A stretch of DNA of 64,000 nt from Glandiceps talaboti (taxonomy: Eukaryota; Hemichordata; Enteropneusta; Spengelidae): positions 5,290,001 through 5,354,000 of the forward strand of contig NC_135566.1 of the NCBI RefSeq assembly GCF_964340395.1, read 5' to 3'. The notes under the pieces were generated by a model. The model saw nothing but the letters and a program-made list of their open reading frames with translations, was not told the DNA's origin and made no database searches. Of this stretch, positions 24,056 to 37,354 are shown piece by piece. The first letter of the stretch is position 1; the number at the start of each line of letters is the position of its first letter. The position numbers and the translations under genes were made by a program.

Positions 24056-27000
24056 CTCTAGAGACAATGACATACATTGGATGGAATTGAATGATGACAA
24101 TCTGTTATGACTGTCTTTGAAATCCTGCTCTGGAATAAACTGGATGGAAATAAACTAACTAATAATCTAATAACAGCCTGTTTATTCATTGCTGTTTGCA
24201 TTTCAGTCATTATCGACATGATCAGAGTGTTCTATCTGAGTGTGGCATTGTCAGTTTACATGATGTTCTGCACTGAAATTACTTGAAAATTTTGAAACAT
24301 CCTTAGAATATGAAGTTCTAGTCCTACAAATATTTGCTGATAAAAGTTTACATGTGGTAGCCAAGTTTAAAAATTTGATTATTCATGAAGCAACACCCCA
24401 ACCCATTGTAGATTCTACTATAAAGTCATATTCCAATGATGACTACATCTATCAGGCAATATTTCCCTTTGTGATTGTCTGCTCCTGTCTACTGATCACG
24501 ATTCACTTAATATTTCCATCACATAGAGAGGCTACTGACGTCATCTGACAGCAAGTACAGTACATTTAAAATCCAGTCAGACATTGCGGTTTGTTTTCTG
24601 GATGACATTTCATGATAGTAAAATATTGAATTCATTTTCTAAGCACGTGTTCAAAGAACATAGTTGTGATTAAATCAAGCTCTACCAAGAAAAGATTCTG
24701 AGCTATCTCTCTACAGCCTTGCCCTTTACTTTTGTTTGAAGCCTGGTAGATTGAATTCTGAACTTCTATAAGTTAGATTACAAATTGTTTAACTACAGCA
24801 GCGCCTTCCCTGATGCACAGGATATTAAAACTTTTACTGGGCATACGCATAAATCACTTGATACAATATTATGGTTAACTTCTACTCATGACATAATGCT
24901 GATAGAAACAGTATATCTGAAACATGACACTGTCTCACTAAATTACTCAGAAATTAAAATCTACATATAAATAAGAAACCTCACTTTTCAATGAATCAAT
25001 AATTCATCGAATAACATCCTATAGCACAGAGGTAATGCACACATTTTTCCCTACTAGTAAAATTGACATGGCTGAAGTTTCCACACAAGATAAACTTAGA
25101 ATCTGCGATAACTGAGATTTCATCTACAATGTTTATATTTGTCTCTGTGTATTACGACAGAAACCCATGACGCATGAGTGCAAGTGTGGTGTATTCAAGG
25201 TATTTGCATAAGTGTTCTCTGTGGTTGTACTTTTGAGAGCAAAGCTAGTGAAAGTACAGCAGAAAACACTACTGTCAACATGGCTGCACTTCTACATTAC
25301 ATATCTTCTGTGCTATACATGTACAAACACCTTCTACAGTGAAAATCTTAGCATTTGACATTGAAGATGAAGGTCAAGGTCAAAGTGGTCAATTCAGACA
25401 AACAGCTGTTAGTCCAGTTTGAAATCTTGAATGCAGCCTCAATATATTACATTTTATGATAAATTTACATGTACATACACAAAATAGGTTTCGTTTTTCA
25501 TATACAGTACGCAGTTTACTGAATTTGATCAGATAACAAAATGAACTGATATGCCTGTTTAACACGTTAAAGCTGCTCTGTGTTCAGAGTTTGAATCATT
25601 ACAACAAACAAACTACACTATACACAGACAGATGCAGGCATAGACAGACAGACAGACAGATAGACTAAACTCATTTCATTCAGTTTCTTGATGCGCACTG
25701 CCAGTCAGGAGCCAAGATAATGAATTAATAAGCATCACATGTAAACTGTCTCACTCGGGACCCCTCTGGCTTACGACTACAAAAATACAGTACGGGTAAA
25801 TTGAAGCTGACATTATGATATACGCCTTGGGTAGTGAATGGTAAATTACATGGATGCTACATTTAATACCTGAAACAACTATATACCCTATGGCTATGAC
25901 AACTTGTAATGAGATGGGATACCACAAATTGCCAAGAGAAATAATACAATATAAATTCTGTTTACATTTTAATATGCTTTGATATTTCGTAAAATGAGAA
26001 TGCACTCAAATTTCACTGAAAAATATATCCCATACTATATTCTATTACAATAAATTTCATCTTGCGTAATTTTTCATCAGCAATTTTACGGTCGTCATAA
26101 TGTAGGTCTAAATCACTCACAGTGATGAGTATGATAGTGTTTATAGCAAAGATGACATCAAAATCGACATGTTGCTTCGTTCCATGGGGAGTGAGTCCAA
26201 TTGGGAGGTACCCAATTGTTAATAATGTTGATGTAATATGCTTGATCCTGACTAGGCCACAAAAGATTCTAAGTGTCACATTAGGTTAGTGTCCTTCCAA
26301 TAAAATCAAGCAAAAAATGAACTTTGCTTGCTCATTCCTGCCGTTATTCCGTATTTCATTTAAAGTTATTACAATATGATGAGTCCTTTGTGGCTAATAT
26401 TTTGTGAAATCTCAGACAACCTTTTGAGTCATGACTTTTAAGGCAAAGATAAAGTGTATGACGTAAAGGCATGGCATATTTTATAAGGGAAGTGAAACAA
26501 AGCAACTTTCATAGCTCTTGGTAATAAAAGATACTACTCAGACAAGCTACTTATCAATGTAAAGTATTGCAGTGAACGAGAATACAGATTGAGATCAAAG
26601 TGTGATTCATATAAACCGGATGATTAGCTTGGCAAATAATGCCAATGAGTGTTGTTATTTAGCTTTTTTTATGAGACCACAGACAAAACAAAGAGAACAT
26701 AAAACACAATGCCAAAATTATATGATTCATATTCTTGTAAGATTGTGAACGAGAGTACTTAAGACATAGAAGTCTGGTGCCAAATACAAAACTGCACTGA
26801 CTAGAATTTTGATCAAATGATTTCTAGAGAGCTATAACTCTGATGAACTCTCTCAGCTGACCATAACTTGAAATATATCTATAATAGAAACAGTGTGCCC
26901 TCTAAGCCAATTTGACACACCACTGACGCACACAATTACTAGTGACGCATCAAAATTTGCTGTTCTCCTATCTCTTACTATGTGGTAACTCACAAGAAAT

Positions 27001-27460
27001 CCCAGTTTTTATTATTTTGACTCACAAATACAAAATCTGACTATCATTAGACGGCACACTGAATAGATACTTGGATGACTCACCTCTTAAAATGTTTGAA
27101 AAAAAAGACGAACATGTTCCTTACTGACCATACTAGTATATTGATCCAGGTATCAAAAAAACATTACTTTTACATTTAGTTTTAAAAAAAGAGACTGAGA
27201 TAATGAAAAGAATATTTGAAAGGATTCTTTTATATTTATATAGGTATCATACAGTTCTACTTTTTTATACATTAAACAGATGTCCCTAGGAATTGCATCT
27301 GACAAGGAAAATTGCACCAAATTTCCAGAAACGAATGAAAAATAATCCAAGCAGTAAAAATTTAGAGAAAAAGGATGGCTTGCGGTGAGTTTACATGATC
27401 ATCATCTTGCAAAAACAAATCCTACATGGTTTGACATTTGACCTATGAACTTTGACCAAC

Positions 27461-27556
27461 CTTGATTCCCTTGGTGTCTTCTTCATCAAAGGAACCGATA
27501 TCAAATGCATCAGCGGCATTGACTTCACCTCTAGGAGGTATCAATGGTGGAGGATA
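27461..27556 (-). CDS. GRK2: GRK2/3 exon 11: active-site tether of the kinase
   Basis: 96 bases, 32 codons, phase 0. [20 protein letters not shown] followed by [12 protein letters not shown], almost identical to human GRK2 residues 466-497. This AGC-kinase C-tail segment crosses the active site and shapes the nucleotide pocket. The acceptor is TTGCAG. The donor GTTGGT is a weaker match than the others in this gene. Confidence 0.96.
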
Positions 27557-28147
27557 CTGCAACAATAAAAGTATAGATTGTCAAAATACGCCATAACTGT
27601 AGTGTGATTTTTATAACGAGGATATGAAATCTACACTGGTACTTCATCGATCAGAGAAATCTCAGCAGTTTTATTTCAAATGAATAAAAAAACACAATAA
27701 AATAGAATGTCAATTGATTGTCAAATATACGATAACAGCTGTGGTAATTTAACTATAAAATGAAATCAACACCAATACTGCATAGATTGGCGATATCGTG
27801 GTAGTTTTGTTTCAATGTAGAGTTTTATCAACATATTAAATCTTTCAAACTATCAAATACAGAGAGTGAAATTACAAAGATATGGTCCTATCTAACACAG
27901 TGTGTATCAGGAGATAGCAGATTGAATTGGTCAGGTATCATATTAACAAATGAAAACCAAATCTTGTCAACTGATACGTAACATAAGACTATGTATAATG
28001 CAGCATAGATTTTTTGTATGTACTACCCTACATCTACAATCTTGTGGCTATGTTGCATGCACAGTTTATATTTTAAATTTTTATATCATACGACAACATA
28101 CCTTTGAACAGAACACACATTTGTGCAGCTGATTTATTACGTTCTAC

Positions 28148-28399
28148 AATGGGGAACTTGCAATCCAGACTTAGCACACTCAGACGCAAAGAATTATGGG
28201 ATTATCTGTGGTTATTGTAATACCTAATCTGGAGCTACTGATAAAATTAACCTCCCACAATGGTCAGGGTGATTATGAATTGATTATTTGTGGTTACAAA
28301 CAATGTATCAACATTGTTTACAATACTAATTGATTAATATCTATTATCACATTTCCCATGATGCAGCATTCAATATGGCAGGTTTGCAAGTTCCCTATT
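28148..28399. mobile_element. Fold-back MITE, copy 2 (~252 bp)
   Basis: Nearly full-length match to the element at 23162-23414 in the same orientation, with terminal AATGGGGAACTTGCAA and TTGCAAGTTCCCTATT. Differences are scattered point changes and single-base indels, as expected for two independent insertions of one non-autonomous family. Confidence 0.75.
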
Positions 28400-29872
28400 C
28401 ATTAATATTTATTTTTGATTCAGTGTATTAAACAGAATGGTACAAAAAGAAGAAGGATGGCAAACACAAAACTTCAGTTTTTTCTAAAACTCATATTTGG
28501 GCTTCACATTGAACATTTACTTCACCCACAGCTTAATAGATGCACACAGCTACAGTTAATCATACAACTGAGGCTAGGGTACTAGGATGGGAATTGTTAA
28601 CTGGAAACTACCTTTTACAACCAAACATTATTTCTATTCTGGATATTTATAAGGTTTCCCTTGCACCATGTCTTAAATGTGCTATGTATTCCGCCAAGGT
28701 TTTCAAATCAAAGTATTAAGTGGATTAGTATTGATTTCGGAATCAGACATCATCATGTTTTATGCATTGGTTCAAACACTTATTATTAAAGAGAAATAGG
28801 GGTGTTCAATAACATGACAGAACCCCATGACATGTGAGTGTAAGTGTAGTGTACTCATGGTATTTGCACGAGTGCTTGCAATGTTCTCTGCGGATCCTTG
28901 TGAAAACGCAGCAGAAAAACACGCATGAGTGCCATCTTGTCATTATTTTGCTCTGGATCAACTTTTTTCTACAGCTCTGCCAGACAACTCCTTTTCATAC
29001 CTAAATTTTAATCCTAATCCAAAGCGGACTTTTAAATCAGTTTTACATGTGCAATAGTTAGTTGTTGGCATTCGTGTATTTACGTACTCCTAATATGACA
29101 TGCTGGCATTTGCCATGCAGGTACAACGCCAATCTATAAAAAAAACATGCCTGGGCAATTTAGAATATTCTTGTTTTATATGAGACATTTTGGGAAACCA
29201 TCGGATCAAGTTGAATTAAGCCGACAAAGTAGAACGGCAGTCATGACATTTATATTGTAATTGGACTTTTAGTAGTCAGTCAAACAGGAAACAAACTAAA
29301 GCAGAGTCTATTGAATTTGTAGAAAGTCAAAAGGAATAAAAAAATAATGAATGTTAAAAGCCTGTAAAATTACACACACATCGATTCTTTGGATTCACTT
29401 ACAGAGATCAAATGGATTGAAACTCTAGCCATGATAATTATCACCCATATTTTACTACTCACCACATCCGTACATTCGACAATGACAAGTAAATGTATGT
29501 TAGTGTTTTCATGATCAGCATTTGGACTTTCAAATCAAAGACATGATTGAGATTGTATTTTAAGGATGAGATGCATGTTCAGAGGCTATTTTTGTCCAAA
29601 AAAAAATGTTTTTGTTGACTTTGACCTTTGTTTTCTTGTCTAGAAACAAGTGAAACATATTTGACTGACATGAAATAAATTTTCGTCACGGTGATAATTT
29701 CAAGGAAAAAAATTATTTTGCCAAACCCTAGTATTTTGTTGTATTAAACTTGCAATTAAGATATGCATGTTATTTGCATAATTAACGAAGGCAGTAGATT
29801 ACATTAATGTAACAGTTTGTCAGAGAGTTGAAACACATGTACATAATTGTTGCATGAAGCTATTGTTATTGA

Positions 29873-29963
29873 CACTCAGACACACAGACACAGACACAGA
29901 CATACACAGACACAGACACAGACACACACACACAGACACAGACACACACACACACACACACAC
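29873..29963. repeat. CACAGA/CA microsatellite
   Basis: Interrupted run of CAGACA and CA units. An open frame of His/Thr/Gln residues passes through it and is an artefact. Confidence 0.85.
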
Positions 29964-30009
29964 ATTTCTGTTCATCTGATTTCTGTTTATCAATCAAATC
30001 ATGTATTTC

Positions 30010-30053
30010 CCAAAATGCACTATTCAAAATGGCAGGGTGGCAAAGTTCCCAAC
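30010..30053. mobile_element. Partial MITE right end
   Basis: TTCCCAAAATGCACTATTCA followed by AAATGGCAGGGTGGCAAAGTTCCC resembles the last ~44 bases of the fold-back elements at 23162 and 28148. No matching left end is seen nearby, so this is a remnant or a related subfamily. Confidence 0.4.
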
Positions 30054-30461
30054 AAGTAACTGATTAATAACGGAAATACTACAATCTGTTCTAAAAGTTA
30101 TATACAATGTCTTTATAGCTACAAACAAAATCAAATGTAATTGAAATCTATTGTAGAAACCAATTCCTGAAAATAATATTGTGTTTGTATGTGTGATTGC
30201 ATAAATAGCTCATAAACCTAGTTAATGATTTATAATATATGGGATTGAAGCTATTAAATTGTAAATTCTGTCCAGTATTAGTATGCGAGTGCACGTACTT
30301 GAGTCAGATCGAATCATTCGGTTGAACACAATTGTTATTTGGTTGTCTAAAAACATTTTCAATTCCACTGTTGGTGAAAAATAATCACCATCAGTGTCCT
30401 CCCATCTTTCCTTTACTTTATCAAATTTGTCAGTACCAGCTGTCACACTACGTCACCTCAC

Positions 30462-30528
30462 CTTTTGTAGATAGACTTGCTGCCAGTCAATACCTTTGAA
30501 GAAAGGATGTTCCTTCAGCTCACACGCT
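30462..30528 (-). CDS. GRK2: GRK2/3 exon 10: end of kinase C-lobe
   Basis: 67 bases. One base completes a Gly codon from exon 9, then 22 codons: ACELKEHPFFKGIDWQQVYL plus QK. This is the typical AGC-kinase HPFF...IDW motif that ends the C-lobe. The donor is GTGAGG and the acceptor TTGCAG. Equal in length to human GRK2 residues 444-465. Confidence 0.95.
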
Positions 30529-31264
30529 CTGCAAAACAAAAATGAAGACATCACATTCACGACACTGTTCAATTTACTACAAGTTTCACAGTATCGGCAT
30601 TTGAAAAATTTTATTCTGTGAAAACTGTTTCTATATGCAACACAACTCCTTTACCCAGGCAACCCTGTTCTACTCTGTGTGATGTACTTTCAAGAATTCA
30701 TTTCAAATGTCACACACAATACATATAGGTTATCTGTTTTTGTCAACATATCAGTTTAATAGACTATTGAAATTGATTCGGTAGTTATGACAATTGAAAT
30801 GTACTTTTGCATATATCAACAACAGCGTCATTTACTTGACGTCACACCTGATTCAAGGCACATTTTTCATATTTTTCGAGTGAAAACATCATTTCATTAG
30901 GTGAAAACACCTGCATATATGGGAAATAATAACGCAAAGTGTTTTGACATTTCACTCACACTGATTGCATATGACAAGATGATAACGAAATAATCGTGTG
31001 TGAGATACATGATACTTTTGTTGAATGCCGAGACACAAGCTATAAGAACATTTGCTGCAGTTGGTGTCAACTCATTTGATGTCAACATTAAACTAAAGTA
31101 GTGTCTTGCCATAGTCTCTGTATGTAGCTTAGTGAGAGGTCAACTTGGCAAATGTTCTGTGAGCAAGTCTGTATTTCCAGGAAAGACCAGGTGCATGTTT
31201 TTGGCATGCTAAAAACTGTGAAAGGTTACAGCTATGTTTTTTGAATTCAATATTATACACATAC

Positions 31265-31365
31265 CCTCTGCCTCTACAACCACATCTATCCGAGACTTCT
31301 CTTTTTAACAAACCCTCCAGCAAGTTTCTCATTTCAGGTGACATTGAATCTGGAAATTCCACGTC
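31265..31365 (-). CDS. GRK2: GRK2/3 exon 9: kinase C-lobe
   Basis: 101 bases, 33 codons plus two bases. [20 protein letters not shown] then [14 protein letters not shown], matching human GRK2 residues 410-442 with the conserved LLEGLL helix and the RxGCxGRG motif. The human sequence has Leu where this gene has the first Cys of CGC. The acceptor TGTAG is preceded almost immediately by a nine-unit CTTT microsatellite (as transcribed) that forms the polypyrimidine tract. Confidence 0.95.
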
Positions 31366-31371
31366 CTACAG

Positions 31372-31373
31372 GA

Positions 31374-31408
<35 letters not shown>
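31372..31408. repeat. GAAA microsatellite acting as the polypyrimidine tract of GRK exon 9
   Basis: Nine GAAA units on the plus strand, that is CTTT repeats in the GRK transcript, ending six bases from the exon 9 boundary at 31365. The pyrimidine tract of this acceptor therefore consists largely of a length-variable repeat. Confidence 0.85.
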
Positions 31409-31410
<2 letters not shown>

Positions 31411-32591
31411 GACATAAATTAGACAGAACAGTTGATGATCAGGTTTTATCAAACAAAAACATACAAAGTAGAGCCCGAAGTGAGATCTCAGTAATTGTGA
31501 AACAAACAATGTTTAATTATTTCGTATTGTAATCATTTCCACTGAATATACGTAATGGATGACATGGCTATTTTTTCCCAATAATATCATGGTAACAAAC
31601 TGATGCTGTGTACGCTGACTTGATAACCATGTGTAAACATTACTACTACTACTACTAATAATAATAATAATAATAATAACATTTATAGAGCGCCAGTATA
31701 ACAAATAGGGTTTGCTCAAAGGCGCTGAACAAACCTAAAAAGGTGAAAGGAATACGTACATGTACTATTACCATTGTTTACATGAGTGAAGCCAAGTTTG
31801 AAATCATATTTCACATCTCATCAATATTAAAAAGTTTATTAAAGTTTATCAGAACACATTTTTCTTTTCTCTTCTGCGATGACTATTGATTCAACGATTA
31901 GAGTACAAATAACAAAATGTCAGATTAGACATAGAAATGTGAAATACAACATATTGTTTTGCTTTCATGTCAGTGTTAGTACTTTGTTTATATGTCATAA
32001 CAAAGCTAACAAAAATCTTACCAACATTGGTTGGTATACGGTAAAATATTTGTAGAGCCAGCTGATAAAATATAGCAGTGTTTGTTGGGCCAGATGACAT
32101 TTTGTTTCAGGTTTCATACTGTAGTGAGTCTGTACTTTTTATAAGTTATTGAAGGTTAGACTAAGAGTACAGGCATATCACCAGAACTCACTTTAATCAT
32201 CAGTGCAATGAAATATTTATATCCAGTCAACTGGCACTCACTTTACATAGATATGTGTGTATATGATGTCCTAGTACTTTCCTAATGAATTCAAAATATT
32301 AGCTTTAGATTGGATTTTCAATTCTTTTGAAATGTCACTCTAAATGTCACTGTACTTTCTGTGCATTAAAAGTATTGATTTCACTCCTTATGGTCAAACC
32401 TGATACAATCTAAAAAATGTACTATTGTCGTTAAAGTGAGTACCTGTGTATACAATACTATCAACAACTACAGGTGATTCTAGCTAATAAGAATAATTGA
32501 ACCATTTCTTGAAACTTATTTTGTAAGTTTGGTGACATTTAATACACAAAACTCAAAACTTTACAAAGCGAGCCTACCAACCCCCTCAAAA

Positions 32592-32593
<2 letters not shown>

Positions 32594-32646
<53 letters not shown>
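32594..32646. repeat. CA dinucleotide microsatellite
   Basis: Uninterrupted CA repeat of about 26 units in GRK intron 8. It reads as GU in the GRK transcript. Confidence 0.9.
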
Positions 32647-32652
<6 letters not shown>

Positions 32653-33845
32653 ATAGCTGAACCTATTGTAATAGCCCCTCCCTGCACAAAGACAATCAGA
32701 CACTGAGACAGACAACAAAACATATCATAACCCCCCCCCCCCCACCCACAGATGGAAAGAATATCTGTTTCAAACAGTGTTTTATTGCTAAAATTGTCAA
32801 ACAATTCTGCAGCTGCACTATATTTTCAGTACATCAATAGTTAACCTGCACTGCACTTTAGTCTACACTATGTAAGCTATACAACATTTTCAAGCTTCAT
32901 TTAATATGTCGAAACAAATTATTTCCAGTATGTAGACAGGCATTTCTCTTACCAGATTCCTCTCATAATTGAGAGATAATCCAGTCCGGATAAAATATCA
33001 AAAGGATTAGAAATTCAAGCCTTGTCATCATTACACAGTCATCAACTTACATGCCTACACAAAACTGAAGTCTTCAACTAAAAATAACTCTATAATAATC
33101 TTTTTTTTTATAAAGCCTTAATATTTGCCTTTTGTAAAATCGACCAAACTTTTTCTTGAAACAGTTCAATCACTGCGATAAAATACGCTGAATTAGGGCA
33201 CTGTGTACTGGAATATGGTTTGTATGGTACCACATTTTTGTTTGTACTGTGTACACTGGCTTGGTGTCCATATGTAAACAGGTGAGAGTCATGTAAACAG
33301 TCTTGTATCAGGTACAGACCTGAGTTTTTCAACAAATTGTAAATCTGCAGGATGTTGATAAGGCTTACAGGGGAACATCACTCCAGCAAATTCAGGCATT
33401 TTCGTAAAACTTTGGGTTCTGGAGAATAATTTCATTTCACAACACATCAATTTCGCACAATATGCCAAGAAACACAAAATTAAAACCTGTTTTCATGTTC
33501 ATTGTTATGTGGCTGTCTTAGCAGTGATTCAGTACTGTCTCATGGACGTCAGAAGACGTGCATATATGTATTAGATGAACAATAAATATTCATGACTCCT
33601 AAGTGCTTATTACCTTCAGATAAATTGCCATGAATATTTACTGTTTATCTGATACATATGCATATCTGTTAATTCTCATAGGCAACACTGGACCGCTGAT
33701 ACGACACTGAATGTGGAGCAACTGTCTTGACTATAAAAGAACATCACTTATGAAATTCCCGATTACCATGTGAAGCTAGTGGTTTTCTTGGTTTTTAATT
33801 CAGTAAATATTTGGGATATGAAGATTACAGAATTCTTATACTTAC

Positions 33846-33912
33846 CATTGTTAAAGTCATTCTGTCTATTTCATGTTTGTCTTTCGTTTTATGCTGCCTA
33901 AACGGGCTGTGA
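33846..33912 (-). CDS. GRK2: GRK2/3 exon 8: kinase C-lobe
   Basis: 67 bases. One base completes the Gly codon split from exon 7, then [20 protein letters not shown] plus TM. Identical or nearly so to human GRK2 residues 388-409. Acceptor TCAACAG, donor GTAAGT, leaving in phase 0. Confidence 0.96.
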
Positions 33913-34286
33913 CTGTTGAAGAAATAAAAGAAACAACAAACATGAAATGTTTATTTGATTTCGGGTTAATTGTCATTCCCATCTTTTGTTACTTGTTCCT
34001 GCAAAAGGAAAAGGTTACTTATTAAAGTGGAAGGATTCCTTGTGAATTCACTTTGCTTATTCTAGGACAGTGGTCGTCTCAATGTAAGTCTATCTACCAG
34101 CATGTAGGGCTATCTGTCGGTGTCTGGATCAATCTGTTGACATCTGGTGCAATCGAGGCTGTTACGTGAATGACACGACCCTTTAATAAAAACTGAAATG
34201 TTAAATGAGATAGTAATAATCAAAATAATGATGTTGGTTTTTATATAGCACTTTCCCACTTTGTACGTAGTTTTTGCTGAAAATTT

Positions 34287-34584
34287 AAAAGGTACTCACA
34301 GTATTGTACTTACTGAAGTACACTTAACAACCACTTGCAATTGACTGAAATCAAATCTGGTATCAAGATATAACTCATAAAGGATCCAATGACGTAATTT
34401 TACCATACATATCAAACTATTATCAGGAAATCCCTTCTATGCAATCAGCTATTCTAAACATGCCAGAAGACTATCATAATGTTATAGAAGACATGTATCA
34501 ACATTAACAAGACACTGGAATGTGGTTGTGGTTTTGTTTATTAAGTATGTTCACTTGAGTAATATGCTGACAAACTCAGCTTGT
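34287..34584 (+). repeat. Dispersed repeat, copy 2 (~300 bp)
   Basis: Diverged copy of the element at 17471-17780, same orientation, with shared blocks across its length and a 5' neighbour TTTTTGCT common to both. Not classified. Confidence 0.6.
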
Positions 34585-36317
34585 GTTGTCACTGATGGAA
34601 GCTGCCCAGTGCATGTAAGTCTCAGAAGCAATTTCTGCCTAAGTTCAGATTGATGCCAACTCTGTACTAATATGTGAAAGTGAATGAAACCAATGCATTT
34701 TATGTCATTCAGCATCCAAGTTTTTGCGCAAGGTATCATTCCCCATCAAGTTGAAAAGTATATACTGAATGTTCCCATTAAAACCATGTGGTGTATTACT
34801 ATATGTTTGATCTTGCCGTCAATGATATTCTTCAGGCAAATGTGTAACTGTGGACCGCATTTGTTGTTTTTCTAGATATCTTTTCAGATATGCACCAAAT
34901 ATCCCTAGGTGAAATAACATAATATTAGTATTCATTTGAACTAAGATACGTGACTTTGACTTTGATTTTGTTGTACATTTTGTACGTTTTATATGGGCCG
35001 GAGTCCTTGTGAAGCAAGAAACATATTATTATCATTAAAGTATATATACATATACAGAAAAGTTTCAACTGACAAGTACCTAAACATAATCTGTTCATCA
35101 AATTCTTCAACTCAGTCTTCAGTGAAATGTGTCACCATGCATTACATGGGCATTGAGTCTGTAACTTTACGGCTTGCAGTGGTTACTTTGGTTTATTACA
35201 AAATAACATTGAATTATGTATAACAACTGGTGGAGTTCAGGTATTCAGATATGATACAAAATTTATGTTATGACATAAAATGTGGCAGTACCAAAAACTC
35301 TGAAAAATGTCACCACTCCTCTTCATGCACACTCGGCCTCCTTTATCACACTGCATCGACAGAGATTTCCTCCTAAATATTAAAGTTATGGTGTGTTTTA
35401 TGTTGCACATTATAGTTATCTCAGTTACTGACAGTAGCACTTTAATAACTTTAGCAACATCTTACTCCAGAAACGACAAAAGGTTTCCATCTCGTGGATG
35501 AATTGGGCCAGAATGTAGTCCAACATCTATGCTAATCTAAACTTTAGTTGAACCAATTCTGAACACAACAACTGGTTATCACAAACTCATAAACCATGAA
35601 AAAATTGATTATTCACTTCAGATATTTTTCTTATCGATGAATTCACAAATTCCAAAACTGGATGAACATGAACAATGAAGCATAATATATCTAAACCGAC
35701 TATACACAGGAAACAATGGAATTTATTTCTGTAGTACAGAGAATACAATGTTATCACATGGTGATTCAATTACCAACGTCAAACATAACAATATTAGAAT
35801 AACGTGGAAAAGTTCAACCATGGTTTCATAGTCTGGGATATGACGCATTCACCAGAATGAAAGTATTCACTTCTTTGCACTATCAGTCCTTATAAAAAAA
35901 ATCTAAATTCGTTGACATTTAATAGTCCCTCTTTCAAAGAATAGACGAGTAAAATTAATTCTAAATCTGTTCATATATATTAATCCTTTTGCCATATCTC
36001 AATGAGCAGAAGAGCCATGGGTAGTCATAATCTCAGAAACACTGACGTCAACTCACTCTAAGATGGAAGGAAGTCTCTCCTTTGAAACTAAGATGTTAGA
36101 AGTTTGTAATCATTTGTTGATACTGCTAACCATATAAAGTTCAAGGAATAATGATTAGATCAGCAGTGTTTTCATGAAGATTCGAGAACTCAGCTGGAAA
36201 ACACAAGTGCCCTATTTAAAGGGTTTGAGACTACGAGTTGTTAAGGCCCCTTAGGTCACTCAAATTTTCCTTGGCTGAATGAAGTCAATCATTGGGGAAT
36301 AATATCTTATTGTCTCC

Positions 36318-36424
36318 CACAACACAACACAACACAACACAACACAACACAACACAACACAACACAACACAACACAACACAGTACAGCACAGCACAACAC
36401 AACACAACACAACACAACACAACA
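36318..36424. repeat. CAACA pentanucleotide microsatellite
   Basis: About 21 CAACA units with an interruption near 36381-36392 (AGTACAGCACAGCAC). Simple repeat in a GRK intron. Confidence 0.9.
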
Positions 36425-37354
36425 ATTTCATTTGCATAACATCTTTCCATTTTAAGGCATTCTAAACTTTGAGCTATGTCATTTGACTGCATTTTACTAA
36501 AGCTTCATTCCAGTAATCTACATTTTCCTGTCTGTAGCGTTAACCACATTACCCAGCAACTAGTTCTTTTTGATTTTCTATGGGTAATACACATTTGAAC
36601 AACTACATGTACATTGTATACAAAAGCAATACATTTAGGTTACAAAACAAGTTCTTTATGTATCTGTATCACATAATTCATAGCTCCCTAATAAAATGTA
36701 GTTTCAACACACATCTTTCTTTTTAACTACAAATCCACAATCTAATTGAGTAAACCAGCAAAGCAAGCAAAGGAGCAAACCTTGTTGGGAATTCTAACCT
36801 TTTTTAGTACTAGATTATTTGAGATAAACTCTACAAAATGATGTAATGTTTGTCACATTTTTCTCATTTACCACAGAATCTGTTTCCTTCACTCCTTACA
36901 AAAGATGCTAAATTTGCTATTCAATCAAGTCACACGTCCTAGTACTCCTTTCATACAGTCTCTTCACTATCCATAATCAATCACTCTTTCTTCTGTATAA
37001 TCGCTGTCCTTGAGTTTGTTTCATAACAAATTCACATGTGTGACACGATTTGGGTTCTGTTTATTTCTCAATGTTTTGTCAACCCCTTTTCAGCTCTTTC
37101 AAATAAGGCTTCACTATAAATACACTTATAATTTGCTAATTTCAACTCTGTTTATTTTATAGGAAGTAAATAATGCTAAAGGAAATATGATAAATATGAT
37201 ACATATTGCTATGTAAATTTTTCACTATTTTTCTAATCCTTATTGCATCATGGTCTGATGGACTTGAAATATTGGATAAATAGAACTTGCATTTTTGTAA
37301 TATATCTTTATTAATAAATATTTGTTTTCAATATTGTAATCGAGAAGGAGAAAA

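Larger units (their letters stand above)
22811..27460 (-). other. GRK2: GRK2/3 intron 11
   Basis: 4.65 kb with no exon recognised. It contains a fold-back MITE copy (23162-23414), a diverged two-copy repeat (23787-24055), and an ACAG run near 25647-25666. The remainder is AT-rich unique sequence. Confidence 0.7.
27557..30461 (-). other. GRK2: GRK2/3 intron 10
   Basis: 2.9 kb without recognisable exons. It holds the second fold-back MITE copy (28148-28399), a CACAGA/CA microsatellite (29873-29963) and a partial related MITE end (about 30010-30053). Confidence 0.7.
31366..33845 (-). other. GRK2: GRK2/3 intron 8
   Basis: 2.48 kb with no exon recognised. Contents are the GAAA tract at the acceptor, TAC/TAA triplets followed by ATTTATAGAGCGCCAGTATA (about 31640-31710, a string that looks like the tail of an interspersed element), a CA tract (about 32594-32646) and a C-tract (about 32730-32743). 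Confidence 0.65.

Noticed and set aside
25640-25670. Possible CRISPR-like array in the ACAG and similar tandem repeats
   Set aside because: Simple microsatellite without spacers, in an animal genome; no array in this window has unique spacers between constant repeats.
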